A DNA stretch of 36,343 bases from Acidobacteriota bacterium (GCA_013289835.1 JABCZG010000033.1:1-36343); one strand, 5' to 3'. Shown: positions 1-9,068, counted from the first letter of the stretch. Made by a program: numbers and translations. The notes: a model not told the origin generated them from the letters alone.

Positions 1-13
1 AACATCATTTTTC

Positions 14-58
14 TGAGATGGGTCACAGGGACCTCCTTGTGACCCAAAATTTATCTCA
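14..58. repeat. Nested inverted repeat, possible terminator or structured RNA
   Basis: The inner arms at 20-31 and 34-45 (GGGTCACAGGGA and TCCTTGTGACCC) pair over 12 positions with one G-T wobble and a two-base loop. The outer arms TGAGAT (14-19) and ATCTCA (53-58) can also pair. An A/T-rich stretch, AAAATTTAT, follows the inner hairpin. It may be the terminator of a gene lying to the left of the window or a structured leader element; the sequence does not decide between these. Confidence 0.4.
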
Positions 59-442
59 ACCATCGAGCAACACTGCTCCGTTCACTTCACGCGCAGCGTC
101 CGCCGCCGGGCGGCTTCGTTCTGACGGACAAACCGGTAGCAACTGTTGAAACTGGCAAATACAGACGGCTCCGTCCGCAATTCTTCAATAGCTCCACCCG
201 GCTAGAAAAATTAAGAAGTGAAGACCCGGACAATATTTCTTTCCTCATGCTTCGCGGGGTGAGCGGGTGTAGAATCCGCGTCCGAATGGGGTTCATGAGG
301 CAAACTCATTTGACCAAGGGGCATGCCTTCTCGCTCCCGTACTGTGCGTGTTTGCTCGCCGTACGTCCAGCGCACAGACTAACGCCAGGTCTGAGTTCGA
401 ATTCGCAGACGGAATCCATTTAGATCCGGAAAGGTGATCGCC
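59..442. other. Non-coding region upstream of oxdC
   Basis: No convincing gene was seen. The only open frame of note (87-296, minus) has a composition unlike a real protein and no ribosome binding site. TTGACC at 309-314 resembles a -35 box, but no -10 box sits at a suitable distance. Short arms CAGAC (375-379), GTCTG (389-393) and CAGAC (406-410) could pair in alternative ways, but they are only five bases long. Confidence 0.4.
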
Positions 443-1696
443 ATGCATGACGAAAATGAGAAAGACACATTGACGAGAAGGGGATTCCTGGGAGTCAGCT
501 CGGTAGCTCTAGCGGCCGCAGGCGTCCTCTCCGTCGATAAATTAGCGGCGCAGCAGCAATCCGATTACAAGCAAAAGTCCGACAGGAGCGCGAGCGATCC
601 GGGTCCCACGAATCCGGCGATCGACGCGGCTAATCCCGATTCGAACACTCCGCTGCCGACGGATGCCGGAGGCGTACAGACGTTCAAGTACCCATTTTCG
701 TTTGCGCACAAGCGGTTTCAGGAGGGCGGCTGGTCGCGGGAAGTGACGCAGCGGGAGCTGGCGGTCTCAAAGACACTGGCGGGCGTGGACATGCGGCTGA
801 CGGCGGGAGGGGTGCGCGAGCTGCATTGGCACACGGCTGCGGAGTGGGCGTTCATGCTGTACGGGACGGCGCGGATCACGTGCATTGATGCGGAGGGGAA
901 GAGCTTTGTCACGGACGTCAAAGAAAACGAACTGTGGTTTTTCCCGCCGGGCATTCCGCATTCGATCCAGGGACTGGCGCCCGACGGCTGCGAATTCATA
1001 CTGGTGTTTGATGACGGGAACTTCTCCGAATACGAGACGGTGCTACTGTCTGACTGGATGGCGCACACGCCTCCCGACGTGGTGGCGAAGAATTTTGGCG
1101 TCAGCCAAAAGGCTCTCGCAAACATGCCAAAGAAAGAGCTGTTCATTTTTCAGACCGACGTTCCGGGCCCGCTGGAGGAGGATCGCCGCGTCGCGGCGGG
1201 AAAGCTGGGTCCCTCGCCGATTGATTTTGCGTTTCGCACCATGCAGTATCCTCCGACCAAACGCACGAAAAGCGGGGAGGTTCGCATCATTGACGCGAAC
1301 AACTTCAAAATATCCACGACCAGCGCGGCAATTGTAACCGTGAAGCCCGGCGGAGTACGCGAACTGCATTGGCACCCGAACGCGGACGAGTGGCAATACT
1401 TCTACGCCGGGAAAGGACGGATGACCGTTTTTGCGACAGGAGGTCGAGCGCGCACCATGGATTTTGAAACGGGGGACGTGGGTTACATCCAAAAGACGCT
1501 GCCACACTACGTGGAAAACACTGGCAACACAGACTTGAAGTTCCTGGAGATGTTCAAGAGCAGCTACTACCAGGATCTGGCGCTTTCGGAATGGCTGGCG
1601 CACACGCCACCAGAACTTGTCGCGGCGCACCTGCATCTGGATCGAGCAACGCTGGACGCGCTACCGAGAGAAAAAACGGTGGTTATGCCCGAATAA
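443..1696 (+). CDS. oxdC: Oxalate decarboxylase family bicupin, Tat-exported
   Basis: This manganese bicupin is predicted to convert oxalate to formate and CO2. Both cupin domains are complete. The N-terminal one has ELHWHTAAEW (two His and a Glu ligand) and the later PHSIQ histidine. The C-terminal one has ELHWHPNADEW and PHYVENTG. The lid segment after the first cupin reads FSEYET. It keeps the glutamate that in Bacillus subtilis OxdC is associated with decarboxylase rather than oxidase activity. The N terminus has a twin-arginine motif (TRRGFLG) followed by a hydrophobic stretch, so export by Tat is likely. The ATG at 443 is preferred because AAAGG at 430-434 is well placed; an in-frame GTG lies at 434. 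The length (417 residues) suits the family. It stands alone and is convergent with the next gene. Confidence 0.93.
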   Translation: MHDENEKDTLTRRGFLGVSSVALAAAGVLSVDKLAAQQQSDYKQKSDRSASDPGPTNPAIDAANPDSNTPLPTDAGGVQTFKYPFSFAHKRFQEGGWSREVTQRELAVSKTLAGVDMRLTAGGVRELHWHTAAEWAFMLYGTARITCIDAEGKSFVTDVKENELWFFPPGIPHSIQGLAPDGCEFILVFDDGNFSEYETVLLSDWMAHTPPDVVAKNFGVSQKALANMPKKELFIFQTDVPGPLEEDRRVAAGKLGPSPIDFAFRTMQYPPTKRTKSGEVRIIDANNFKISTTSAAIVTVKPGGVRELHWHPNADEWQYFYAGKGRMTVFATGGRARTMDFETGDVGYIQKTLPHYVENTGNTDLKFLEMFKSSYYQDLALSEWLAHTPPELVAAHLHLDRATLDALPREKTVVMPE

Positions 1697-1755
1697 AGGG
1701 CGGTCGTACACATCGAGCTCCCGAGGATCCGCGGCATCGACGCATCCGATGGGGC

Positions 1756-2778
1756 TCACCAGAGGGGAGTGACTGGTTCTTCCTTGAATATTGGAGGAGG
1801 GCCGCCTCGATTGGAGAGGTGGATGGACTTCAAATAGAGTTTGGCTTGCGGGTCGTAGGTGACGGTGATGATACCGCCCTTTCCGGGTGAGCCGTCAAAA
1901 CCGTTTCGGCCATCGGAGCCGTTACTTCCGCTGCTTCCGCTGGGAGTTCCGATGCCGCCAGAACCTCCTTGGCCGCCGCGACCGCCGCGACCGCCGGAAC
2001 CTCCCGGGCCGCCATCGGCCTTGACGGTTAGCGCGCCTCCCTGGGGATCGACGAGATAAAGCCTGCGTTTTCCGGCGGCCGAGACACTGATTTGGAGGAG
2101 GGGGTGGGCGCCGGAGCGCAGGGTCACGCGTACGTCCACTGGCGGGGCGTTTCCGCCTGGTCCGCCATCACCACCGTCGGAACCATTTGTGCCGTTCGAA
2201 CCGTTTCCGCCGGGGGAGGGATTATTCGGATCGGTGGAACCCATGGTGCCGCTCGCGCCGCTCAATCCATCAAGGCCGTTGTTGCCATCGCTGCCTTTGC
2301 TGCCGGAGAAATTCGAAACGAAGCTGTAATCGTAGGTGATGGGAATGTCGAGTTCGGCGCGCAGGTCGGGATGGGAAGGCACGGTGATGGTGACATGCGC
2401 GACTTTGCCGTCGCTTACGCGTGGATCATGGGGAAGCATTACGTTGCCTTTTTTGTCTGCGGTGACGACCGTTGGAGTTACCGTGATATCGCTCCACAGG
2501 ACTTTTCCTTTGCCTTGTCCTTCCGTCAGCAATATTTTGCCGTCCGGTTGGGTGAATTGCGCGACAAGCGCCAATTTCTCTCCCGGAGCGATTGCGGGGC
2601 CTTTCGGCAGACTGGCCTGCATGGAGGAAACGGGAGTTTTGGCGAGGTAGACCCGCATGCCGAGCTTGACTTTGACGGCGGTGCAACCACCCAGTGCCAG
2701 GAGAGGGACCAACACCAGAGACGCCGCGAGTCTTGGGTTCCACTTAGTAGGGAGATGCTGATGTTTGGGCGCGTTCAC
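1756..2778 (-). CDS. Collagen-like (Gly-X-Y) lipoprotein
   Basis: Function unknown. The 340-residue protein starts with a basic N terminus, a hydrophobic segment and a lipobox (LGGC, Cys32), so it should be a lipid-anchored envelope protein. Residues about 33-165 form an ordinary domain. A first glycine-rich, collagen-like run follows, with about eight Gly-X-Y triplets beginning GSKGSDGNNG. A spacer of about 45 residues (VDVRVTLRSG and onward) comes next, then a second glycine-rich run (GGPGGSGGRG and onward) and a short C-terminal strand-like tail. Bacterial collagen-like proteins often form trimeric stalks or surface fibres, but nothing here fixes the role. It is divergent from tig and convergent with oxdC. 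Confidence 0.85.
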   Translation of the reverse strand: MNAPKHQHLPTKWNPRLAASLVLVPLLALGGCTAVKVKLGMRVYLAKTPVSSMQASLPKGPAIAPGEKLALVAQFTQPDGKILLTEGQGKGKVLWSDITVTPTVVTADKKGNVMLPHDPRVSDGKVAHVTITVPSHPDLRAELDIPITYDYSFVSNFSGSKGSDGNNGLDGLSGASGTMGSTDPNNPSPGGNGSNGTNGSDGGDGGPGGNAPPVDVRVTLRSGAHPLLQISVSAAGKRRLYLVDPQGGALTVKADGGPGGSGGRGGRGGQGGSGGIGTPSGSSGSNGSDGRNGFDGSPGKGGIITVTYDPQAKLYLKSIHLSNRGGPPPIFKEEPVTPLW

Positions 2779-3041
2779 GATGCAAACCTCGCTTTCGGTT
2801 CGACGGCGACTGCGGTCACACGGATAGCGTGCTCTCTACCAGGCGAAATCGCTTACGCGTTCGCGGGAAGAGGGTTATTTAGAAACCCAGAACTAAACTG
2901 GCTTGAAAGTCCGATCCTGGAAAAGCGAGGACCAGTTATTAGACCGTCGGGGCGGCGGCGGGGTTACAGGGTGACGGGGAATATTGCGCGGGCGGTTAAC
3001 GCGGAGAGGGAAGATCGAGGAGCGGTATTCTGGCGGATAAA
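2779..3041. other. Divergent intergenic region between lipoprotein gene and tig
   Basis: No gene was seen. The region must hold the control signals of the collagen-like lipoprotein gene on the minus strand, but no good -35/-10 pair was recognised for it. The tig promoter begins at its right edge. Confidence 0.4.
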
Positions 3042-3070
3042 TTGACGGTATTCGAACGGTCGCCTATACT
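3042..3070 (+). promoter_or_regulatory. Sigma-70 type promoter of tig
   Basis: TTGACG (3042-3047), a 17-base spacer and TATACT (3065-3070) match the housekeeping promoter consensus at 10 of 12 positions with ideal spacing. The expected start point is near 3077, which gives a leader of roughly 120 bases before the tig ATG. It probably drives tig and clpP together, because their coding regions overlap. Confidence 0.75.
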
Positions 3071-3200
3071 GAATGTTCGAATTGCCGGGTGAATTCACAC
3101 CTGTCTGGTTTGTCCGTATCCCCGCACTGGAGAACAAGCCGCCGAAAGCAGTGAAGAGTACTTCGCGAAGAGTTTAATCGCCCCTGGAAAGGAATGCTGC

Positions 3201-4493
3201 ATGGCCGAAGCAAGCTGCCGCCGCGAGTTGGAGTTGGAGATTCCCGCGGAAGAAGTGACGAAAAAGATCGAGAACGTGGCGAAGGAATTCGCGCGGATCG
3301 CGAACGTGCCGGGATTCCGGCGCGGGAAGGCGCCAGTGTCGCTGATCCGCCGGAAGTTTGCGGATGACATCAAGGCAGAAGTATTGCAATCGCTGGTGCC
3401 GGAACGCGTGGAGCAAGCGGTGGCGGAGCAGAAGCTGACTCCGGTTTCGCAGCCGCAGGTGGACAAGCTGGATTTCAATGAGGGGCAGCCGCTGAAATTC
3501 CGGGCGGTGTTTGAAGTGCTGCCGGAATTCGAACTGGGGAATTACAAGGGGCTGGAACTGGAGATGCCCGCGCTGGAGATCAACGACGAGGACGTGACGA
3601 AGACGCTGGAAGACATGCGCGAACGGGCGGCGACGTTTGCGCCAGTGGAAGGCCGCGCGATTCAGGATGGCGACTTTGCGCAAGTGAAACTTCTGGGGAC
3701 GCCGGAAGGCGGCGGCGAACCGCTTCAGGCGGACAGCGTGCTGTGCCACATTGGCGCGGAAGAGACGATGGAGCCGTTCAACGCCAACTTGAAGGGCGCG
3801 AGCATCGGCGACCACAAGAGTTTTGACGTGGAGTATCCGGCGGACTATCCCGATCCCAAGCTGGCGGGCAAGAAATATCATTACGCGGTGGAAGTGCTGG
3901 GGATTAAGACCAAGAAACTCGCAGAGCTCAATGATGATTTCGCGAAGGACGTCAGCGATGCTGCCACGCTGGAAGAACTAAAGAAGAAAGTGCGCGAGGG
4001 GCTGGAGCATCAGCGCGACCACAAGCACAAAGAATTGCTGCACGAGAAAGTTCTGGCGGAGATTGTGAAGCTGCACGACTTCCCGGTACCGGAATCGCTG
4101 GTGCAGCATCAAATGGATGTGCGGCTGGAGCGGGTGGTGCGGTCGCTGGCGGCGCAGGGAGTTGATCCGCGGGCGGTGAACGTGGATTGGGTGACGCTGC
4201 GGAAGAGGCAGGAGGATCGCGCCAAGGACGACGTGAAGGCCGAACTCATCGTGGATCGCGTCGCGACAGCGGAAAGCATTGACGTGACCGACGAGGAGGT
4301 CGCGCATGAGCTGGAACACATGGCCAGTCATAGTGGCGAATCGGCGGAAGCGATTCGGGCTCGTTTGACAAAGCAGGGCACGCTCGATAGGATGAAAGCT
4401 AAGCTGCGCAGCGATAAAACGCTGGACTGGCTGGCGCAGAATGCAAAGGTCAAGACGGTAGCAGCAGCGATTGCCGCAACAGATTCAAAGTGA
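3201..4493 (+). CDS. tig: Trigger factor, ribosome-associated chaperone
   Basis: This chaperone binds the ribosome exit tunnel, meets nascent chains first, and usually has prolyl isomerase activity. The N-terminal ribosome-binding signature GFRRGKAP is at residues 38-45. The FKBP-like domain spans about residues 150-250 (IQDGDFAQVKL through YAVEVLGIK). The remaining helical C-terminal part forms the substrate-binding arms. The length of 430 residues is typical. GGAAAGGA at 3186-3193 is a good ribosome binding site for the ATG at 3201. The stop overlaps the GTG start of clpP in a GTGA, so the two are probably translationally coupled. Confidence 0.97.
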   Translation: MAEASCRRELELEIPAEEVTKKIENVAKEFARIANVPGFRRGKAPVSLIRRKFADDIKAEVLQSLVPERVEQAVAEQKLTPVSQPQVDKLDFNEGQPLKFRAVFEVLPEFELGNYKGLELEMPALEINDEDVTKTLEDMRERAATFAPVEGRAIQDGDFAQVKLLGTPEGGGEPLQADSVLCHIGAEETMEPFNANLKGASIGDHKSFDVEYPADYPDPKLAGKKYHYAVEVLGIKTKKLAELNDDFAKDVSDAATLEELKKKVREGLEHQRDHKHKELLHEKVLAEIVKLHDFPVPESLVQHQMDVRLERVVRSLAAQGVDPRAVNVDWVTLRKRQEDRAKDDVKAELIVDRVATAESIDVTDEEVAHELEHMASHSGESAEAIRARLTKQGTLDRMKAKLRSDKTLDWLAQNAKVKTVAAAIAATDSK

Positions 4494-5140
4494 AACATTC
4501 CGGCAACTCAACCACCCAAATGAAAAATTTCGAAGAACCAGAGTATCGCGGCACAACGCTCGTACCGATGGTGGTGGAACAGACCAGCCGCGGCGAACGG
4601 GCGTACGACATTTATTCGCGGCTGCTGAAGGAACACATTATTTTTATCGGGACGCCGATTGATGACCACGTCGCCAATCTGGCCACGGCGCAGATGCTCT
4701 TTCTGCAGGCGGAAGATCCGGAGAAAGATATTCAGCTGTATATCAACTCGCCGGGCGGGTCGATCACGGCGGGATTCGCCATTTATGACACCATGCAGTT
4801 CGTGAAACCGGACGTGGTTACTACGTGCGTGGGGCAGGCGGCTTCGATTGCGGCGGTTCTGTTGGCGGGCGGATCTCCGAAAAAGCGATTTGCTTTGCCG
4901 AATGCGCGCATCTTGATTCACCAGCCGTGGATGTCCGGACTGGGCGGCCAGGCGACTGATATTGACCTGCATGCTAAAGAGATTTTGAGGATGCGTACGA
5001 CGATCAATTCCCTGCTGTCCAAGCACAGCGGGCAGCCGGTGGACAAAATCGAGAAAGACGTGGAGCGCGATTACATCATGAATCCCGAGCAGGCCAAGGA
5101 ATACGGGATGATCGACGAAATTATTTATAAACATCGCTAG
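4490..5140 (+). CDS. clpP: ATP-dependent Clp protease proteolytic subunit
   Basis: This is the serine peptidase barrel that works with ClpX. The catalytic triad is visible, numbered from the GTG: Ser119 in GQAASIAA, His144 in LIHQPW and Asp194 in ERDYIM. INSPGGS near residues 86-92 forms the conserved oxyanion/strand region. The GTG at 4490 overlaps the tig stop by four bases. An in-frame ATG at 4520 (MKNFEEPEY) is an alternative start. Neither has a clear Shine-Dalgarno sequence, which is consistent with coupling to tig. The protein is 206-216 residues long, as usual for ClpP. Confidence 0.96.
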   Translation: MKHSGNSTTQMKNFEEPEYRGTTLVPMVVEQTSRGERAYDIYSRLLKEHIIFIGTPIDDHVANLATAQMLFLQAEDPEKDIQLYINSPGGSITAGFAIYDTMQFVKPDVVTTCVGQAASIAAVLLAGGSPKKRFALPNARILIHQPWMSGLGGQATDIDLHAKEILRMRTTINSLLSKHSGQPVDKIEKDVERDYIMNPEQAKEYGMIDEIIYKHR

Positions 5141-5226
5141 TCTTCCGCGCCGCAGAGTGCTTTACTGATCGAAGCAAGAGGAAGCAAGCCAGTTCCAAAA
5201 AGTTAGTAACCGTTGGAGATTCTCTT

Positions 5227-5254
5227 TTGCTCAGGGGAATAATCGGCCTAGAAT
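5227..5254 (+). promoter_or_regulatory. Possible clpX promoter
   Basis: TTGCTC (5227-5232), a 16-base spacer and TAGAAT (5249-5254) give a plausible sigma-70 type promoter in the 164-base gap between clpP and clpX. The leader would be about 45 bases. Its presence would allow clpX to be expressed separately from tig-clpP. Confidence 0.45.
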
Positions 5255-5304
5255 AGTGATTAGAGACTCCGTCGAAGCCCAGCGGAGACGAGGCCTTCAT
5301 ACCA

Positions 5305-6555
5305 GTGAAAAAATTCAACCCAGACGAGCCCTTGCGCTGCTCCTTCTGCCATAAGACCCAGGAGCAGGTGGAGAAGCTGATCAGTTCGCCCTCGGACTAT
5401 CCGCGCGCTTACATCTGCAATGAGTGCGTGGGCGTCTGCCAGACGATTCTGGAAGATGAGAAGCGCGAGCAGGCGGCGGCGCCGACGAAGAGGCTGCCAC
5501 GTCCTCCGGAGATCAAGCAATTTTTGGACGGGTACGTTATTGGGCAGGACCGCACGAAGAAAAAGCTGGCGGTCGCGGTTTACAACCACTACAAACGGAT
5601 TTTCCTGAACAAGCAGCCGGGCGACATCGAGCTGAGCAAGTCCAATATTTTGCTGATTGGGCCGACCGGGACGGGCAAGACGCTTCTGGCGCAGACGCTT
5701 TCGCGGATGCTGGATGTACCGTTCGCGATTGTGGATGCCACGACGCTTACGGAAGCGGGTTACGTGGGCGAGGACGTTGAAAATATTATTTTGAAGCTGC
5801 TGCAGGCCGCGGATGGGGATGTGCAGAAGGCGCAGCAAGGCATCATCTATATAGACGAGATTGACAAGATTGCGAAGAAGGATGAGAACCCATCGATCAC
5901 GCGAGATGTTTCCGGCGAAGGCGTGCAGCAGGCGCTGCTGAAGATACTCGAAGGCACGGTTGCGAATGTGCCGCCGCAGGGCGGACGCAAGCATCCGCAC
6001 CAGGAATTTACGCCGGTGGATACGACGAACATTTTGTTTCTGTGCGGTGGAGCGTTCGTCGGGCTTGAGAAAATTATTGAGAAGCGCGCGGGGCGGCGCT
6101 CGCTCGGTTTCCATACGGATTCCGCGCCCACGACGCCGCAGAAGCGCAACACGGAACTGCTCGAGCAGGTGCAGCCCGGCGATTTGATCCGCTACGGGTT
6201 GATTCCGGAATTTGTGGGGCGCTTGCCGGTTGCCGGTGTGATGAACGACCTGGACAAGGGCGCGCTGGTGAAGATTCTGACGGAGCCGAAGAACGCCTTG
6301 CTGAAGCAATATCAAAGACTGTTCGAATTCGAAAACGTACGGCTGCGGTTTACGGATGAGGCGCTGGAGACGGTCGCGGAGTTGGCACTTCAGCGCAAAG
6401 TGGGCGCGCGCGGCTTGCGAATGATTCTGGAAGACCTCATGCTGGAGTTGATGTACCACCTTCCCATGCAGCGGAAGGTGCGGGAATTTGTGGTCACGGC
6501 GGACATGGTCCGCACGCGGGAAATCAATTGGAGTTTGCTCGAGAAGGCTGGATAA
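5305..6555 (+). CDS. clpX: ATP-dependent Clp protease ATP-binding subunit ClpX
   Basis: This AAA+ unfoldase recognises tagged substrates and feeds them to ClpP. The N-terminal C4 zinc-binding domain has Cys12, Cys15, Cys38 and Cys41. Walker A is GPTGTGKT (119-126) and Walker B is IIYIDEIDKIA (180-190). The pore loop GYVGED is at 152-157 and the RKH loop (GGRKH) is present. IPEFVGRLPV near the end of the large AAA+ domain is also present and is a ClpX hallmark. The start is a GTG; GAGACGAGG about a dozen bases upstream is the likely ribosome binding site. The length (416) is typical. Confidence 0.97.
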   Translation: MKKFNPDEPLRCSFCHKTQEQVEKLISSPSDYPRAYICNECVGVCQTILEDEKREQAAAPTKRLPRPPEIKQFLDGYVIGQDRTKKKLAVAVYNHYKRIFLNKQPGDIELSKSNILLIGPTGTGKTLLAQTLSRMLDVPFAIVDATTLTEAGYVGEDVENIILKLLQAADGDVQKAQQGIIYIDEIDKIAKKDENPSITRDVSGEGVQQALLKILEGTVANVPPQGGRKHPHQEFTPVDTTNILFLCGGAFVGLEKIIEKRAGRRSLGFHTDSAPTTPQKRNTELLEQVQPGDLIRYGLIPEFVGRLPVAGVMNDLDKGALVKILTEPKNALLKQYQRLFEFENVRLRFTDEALETVAELALQRKVGARGLRMILEDLMLELMYHLPMQRKVREFVVTADMVRTREINWSLLEKAG

Positions 6556-6623
6556 GGCGCTCGAGCTTCGGACTTGACCGTGCGGTCTGACTTGGGGCGC
6601 ACGGGTGGAACCCAGGGGCCCTT

Positions 6624-9032
6624 ATGTTTACTCGCGAAAAACAGGAATTGAAGCGCGTCCCGATGATGCCGGTGCGCGACATGGTCATCTTTCCGCAGCA
6701 GATGACTCCCTTCATCGTCGGGCGTGAAGCCAGCGTTCGGGCGCTGGAAGAGGCGCTGGCGGGAGACAAGAAGATTTTTCTGTCCACGCAGCATGATGCT
6801 TCGGTAGATGATCCCAAACCGGAAGAGATTTACGCGGTTGGGACGCTTGCGAATATCGTGCAGAGCGTGAAGCTGCCCGACGGAAACATCAAGGTTTTGG
6901 TGGAAGGCGTGGAGCGTGCGCGGGCCATTTCGATTGCGGCGGAAGAAGGGTTCTTCCGGGCCACGGTGCGGCTACTTTCCGCGCGCGTGGAGCCATCGCC
7001 GCAGGTCGAGCAGACGGTACAGAAGATCACCGGGCTGTACGAGCAGTTCATCAAACTTTCGCAGAGCTTGAATTACGACACGATGATCGCGGCTGCGCGC
7101 GTGGATGATCCGGCGCGGCTTTCGGATACGATTGCGGCGAATCTGCAACTGCCGGTGGACGAGAAGCAAGATTTGCTGGAGACCGTGGATCCCGTCGAGC
7201 GGCTGAACCGCATCGGGGACATCCTGGAGATCGAGCTCGAGAAGCTGAACGTCGACCGCAACATTAATACGCGCGTGAAGCGGCAGATGGAGCGGGCGCA
7301 AAAAGAGTACTACCTGAACGAAAAGCTGAAGGCCATTCAGAAAGAGCTGGGCCGCGGCGAGAAGAACGAAATTGATGAGCTGAAGAAGAAGATTGATACT
7401 GCGGGGATGTCCAAGGAAGTTCATGAAAAGGCGGTTCAGGAGCTGAAGCGGCTGGAGCTGATGCCGCCGATGTCGGCGGAGTCTACGGTCAGCAGGAACT
7501 ATCTAGATTGGCTGCTGGCAGTGCCTTGGAAGAAAAAATCGAAGGAAATCCGCGATATCAAGGCGGCGGAGAAAATCCTTAACGAAGAGCACTATGGCCT
7601 GGATAAGGTCAAGGAACGCATCCTGGAATTCCTGGCTGTCCGGCAACTGGTCAAGAATCCGAAGGGTTCGATACTTTGTTTTGTTGGGCCTCCGGGCGTT
7701 GGCAAGACTTCGTTGGCGATGTCTATTGGGCATGCCACGGGGCGCAAATTCGTGCGAGTTTCACTTGGCGGGGTGCGCGATGAGGCGGAGATTCGCGGAC
7801 ACCGGCGGACCTATATCGGCGCGCTGCCCGGGCAGATCATCCAGATGATGAAGAAGGCCGGGACGGTGAACCCGATCTTCGTTCTGGACGAAGTGGACAA
7901 GATGTCGACGGATTTTCGCGGCGACCCGTCAGCGGCGCTGATGGAAGTGCTCGATCCGGAACTCAATCACTCGTTCTCCGATCACTATCTGGACGTGGAA
8001 TACGATCTTTCTAAAGTGATGTTCGTTTGCACCGCCAATGTGCTGCACACGATTCCCCAGCCGCTGCAGGACCGCATGGAAATCCTGCGGTTGCCCGGTT
8101 ATACGGAGCAGGAAAAGCTGGAGATTGCCAAGCGCTTCCTGGTGAAGCGCGCGCGGGAAGCTACCGGGCTCACCGAAAAGAATCTGACGTTTACGGATGA
8201 AGGGCTGCTTCACCTCATTCGGCATTACACGCATGAGGCGGGAGTTCGCAGCCTGGAGCGCGAAATCCAGAACATCGCGCGGAAGATGGCGCGCAAAGTG
8301 GTTACCGATGGCGTGGCGTCCACGGTGGAAATTACGCCGGCGAATGCGAACGATTTCCTGGGCGTGCTGAAGTACCGCGAATTCTGGCTGGAGAAGCACA
8401 ACGAAATTGGCCTGACCACCGGGCTTGCGTGGACGGAAGTCGGAGGCTCGGTGCTCTCCACGGAAGCCACGTTGATGGAAGGCAAGGGCCGGCTCACGCT
8501 GACCGGAAAACTCGGCGACGTGATGCAGGAATCGGCGCAGGCGGCGATGAGTTACGTGCGGTCGCGTTCGAATCTGCTGGGGCTGCCGAAAGATTTTTAC
8601 CGCAACATTGATATTCACGTGCATGTGCCAGAGGGCGCGATTCCGAAGGACGGGCCTTCGGCGGGCATCACTATTTGTACTTCGATCGTCAGCGCACTGA
8701 CGCGGAATCCGGTGCGCCGAGACGTGACCATGACGGGCGAAATCACGCTGCGCGGAAAAGTTCTGCCCATCGGCGGCGTCAAGGAAAAGCTCCTGGCGGC
8801 CCACCGAATGGGCTTGCGTACGGTACTGCTTCCGAAGGACAATGAGAAGGACTTGGCGGAAATCCCGCCGGAGATCCTCGCCGGTCTCACGATCCATTTT
8901 GTAGAGACGATGGATGAAGTGCTACAGATTGCGCTGGAGCGGCCGACAGTGCCGCTTGAGCCTCCCGCGGTTGCGCCCGTTGCTGAAGGATTTGTGCCCG
9001 GCGCCGAGAAAGACAAGAGTTTGACAAACTGA
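6624..9032 (+). CDS. lon: ATP-dependent protease Lon
   Basis: This cytoplasmic AAA+ serine protease degrades misfolded and regulatory proteins. The N-terminal substrate-binding domain covers about residues 8-205, beginning VPMMPVRDMVIFP. A coiled region follows, then the AAA+ module with Walker A GPPGVGKT (355-362) and Walker B FVLDEVDKM (419-427). The C-terminal protease domain has the catalytic Ser679 in KDGPSAG and Lys722 in GGVKEKLLAAHR. At 802 residues it is a standard bacterial LonA. The ATG at 6624 follows a purine-rich CAGGGG. It lies 68 bases after clpX, so it may share transcription with it. Confidence 0.97.
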   Translation: MFTREKQELKRVPMMPVRDMVIFPQQMTPFIVGREASVRALEEALAGDKKIFLSTQHDASVDDPKPEEIYAVGTLANIVQSVKLPDGNIKVLVEGVERARAISIAAEEGFFRATVRLLSARVEPSPQVEQTVQKITGLYEQFIKLSQSLNYDTMIAAARVDDPARLSDTIAANLQLPVDEKQDLLETVDPVERLNRIGDILEIELEKLNVDRNINTRVKRQMERAQKEYYLNEKLKAIQKELGRGEKNEIDELKKKIDTAGMSKEVHEKAVQELKRLELMPPMSAESTVSRNYLDWLLAVPWKKKSKEIRDIKAAEKILNEEHYGLDKVKERILEFLAVRQLVKNPKGSILCFVGPPGVGKTSLAMSIGHATGRKFVRVSLGGVRDEAEIRGHRRTYIGALPGQIIQMMKKAGTVNPIFVLDEVDKMSTDFRGDPSAALMEVLDPELNHSFSDHYLDVEYDLSKVMFVCTANVLHTIPQPLQDRMEILRLPGYTEQEKLEIAKRFLVKRAREATGLTEKNLTFTDEGLLHLIRHYTHEAGVRSLEREIQNIARKMARKVVTDGVASTVEITPANANDFLGVLKYREFWLEKHNEIGLTTGLAWTEVGGSVLSTEATLMEGKGRLTLTGKLGDVMQESAQAAMSYVRSRSNLLGLPKDFYRNIDIHVHVPEGAIPKDGPSAGITICTSIVSALTRNPVRRDVTMTGEITLRGKVLPIGGVKEKLLAAHRMGLRTVLLPKDNEKDLAEIPPEILAGLTIHFVETMDEVLQIALERPTVPLEPPAVAPVAEGFVPGAEKDKSLTN

Positions 9033-9051
9033 GCAGCGTTGTTTTGGGCCG

Positions 9052-9068
9052 ACCTCGCCCCGCGAGGT
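9052..9068 (+). terminator. Hairpin after lon, no T-tract
   Basis: ACCTCGC (9052-9058), loop CCC and GCGAGGT (9062-9068) form a perfect 7-bp GC-rich stem 20 bases after the lon stop. No run of T follows, so it is at best an RNA-end-protecting or pausing structure rather than a classical intrinsic terminator. Confidence 0.35.

Noticed and set aside
87..296. 69-codon minus-strand frame near the left edge
   Set aside because: No ribosome binding site, low-complexity basic composition and no recognisable domain.
2092..3045. 317-codon plus-strand frame
   Set aside because: It lies opposite the collagen-like lipoprotein gene, whose lipobox and Gly-X-Y runs make the minus strand the coding one.
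5260..6459. 399-codon minus-strand frame
   Set aside because: It is antisense to clpX and is Arg/Leu/Gln-rich, typical of the reverse strand of GC-rich genes.
7905..7910. TGTCGA inside lon as a further ECF42 box
   Set aside because: It lies deep inside a coding region with no start downstream; similar chance hits occur in cmk, mrp and secA.
7929..8897. 322-codon minus-strand frame
   Set aside because: Antisense to lon, which has all catalytic motifs; composition is not protein-like.
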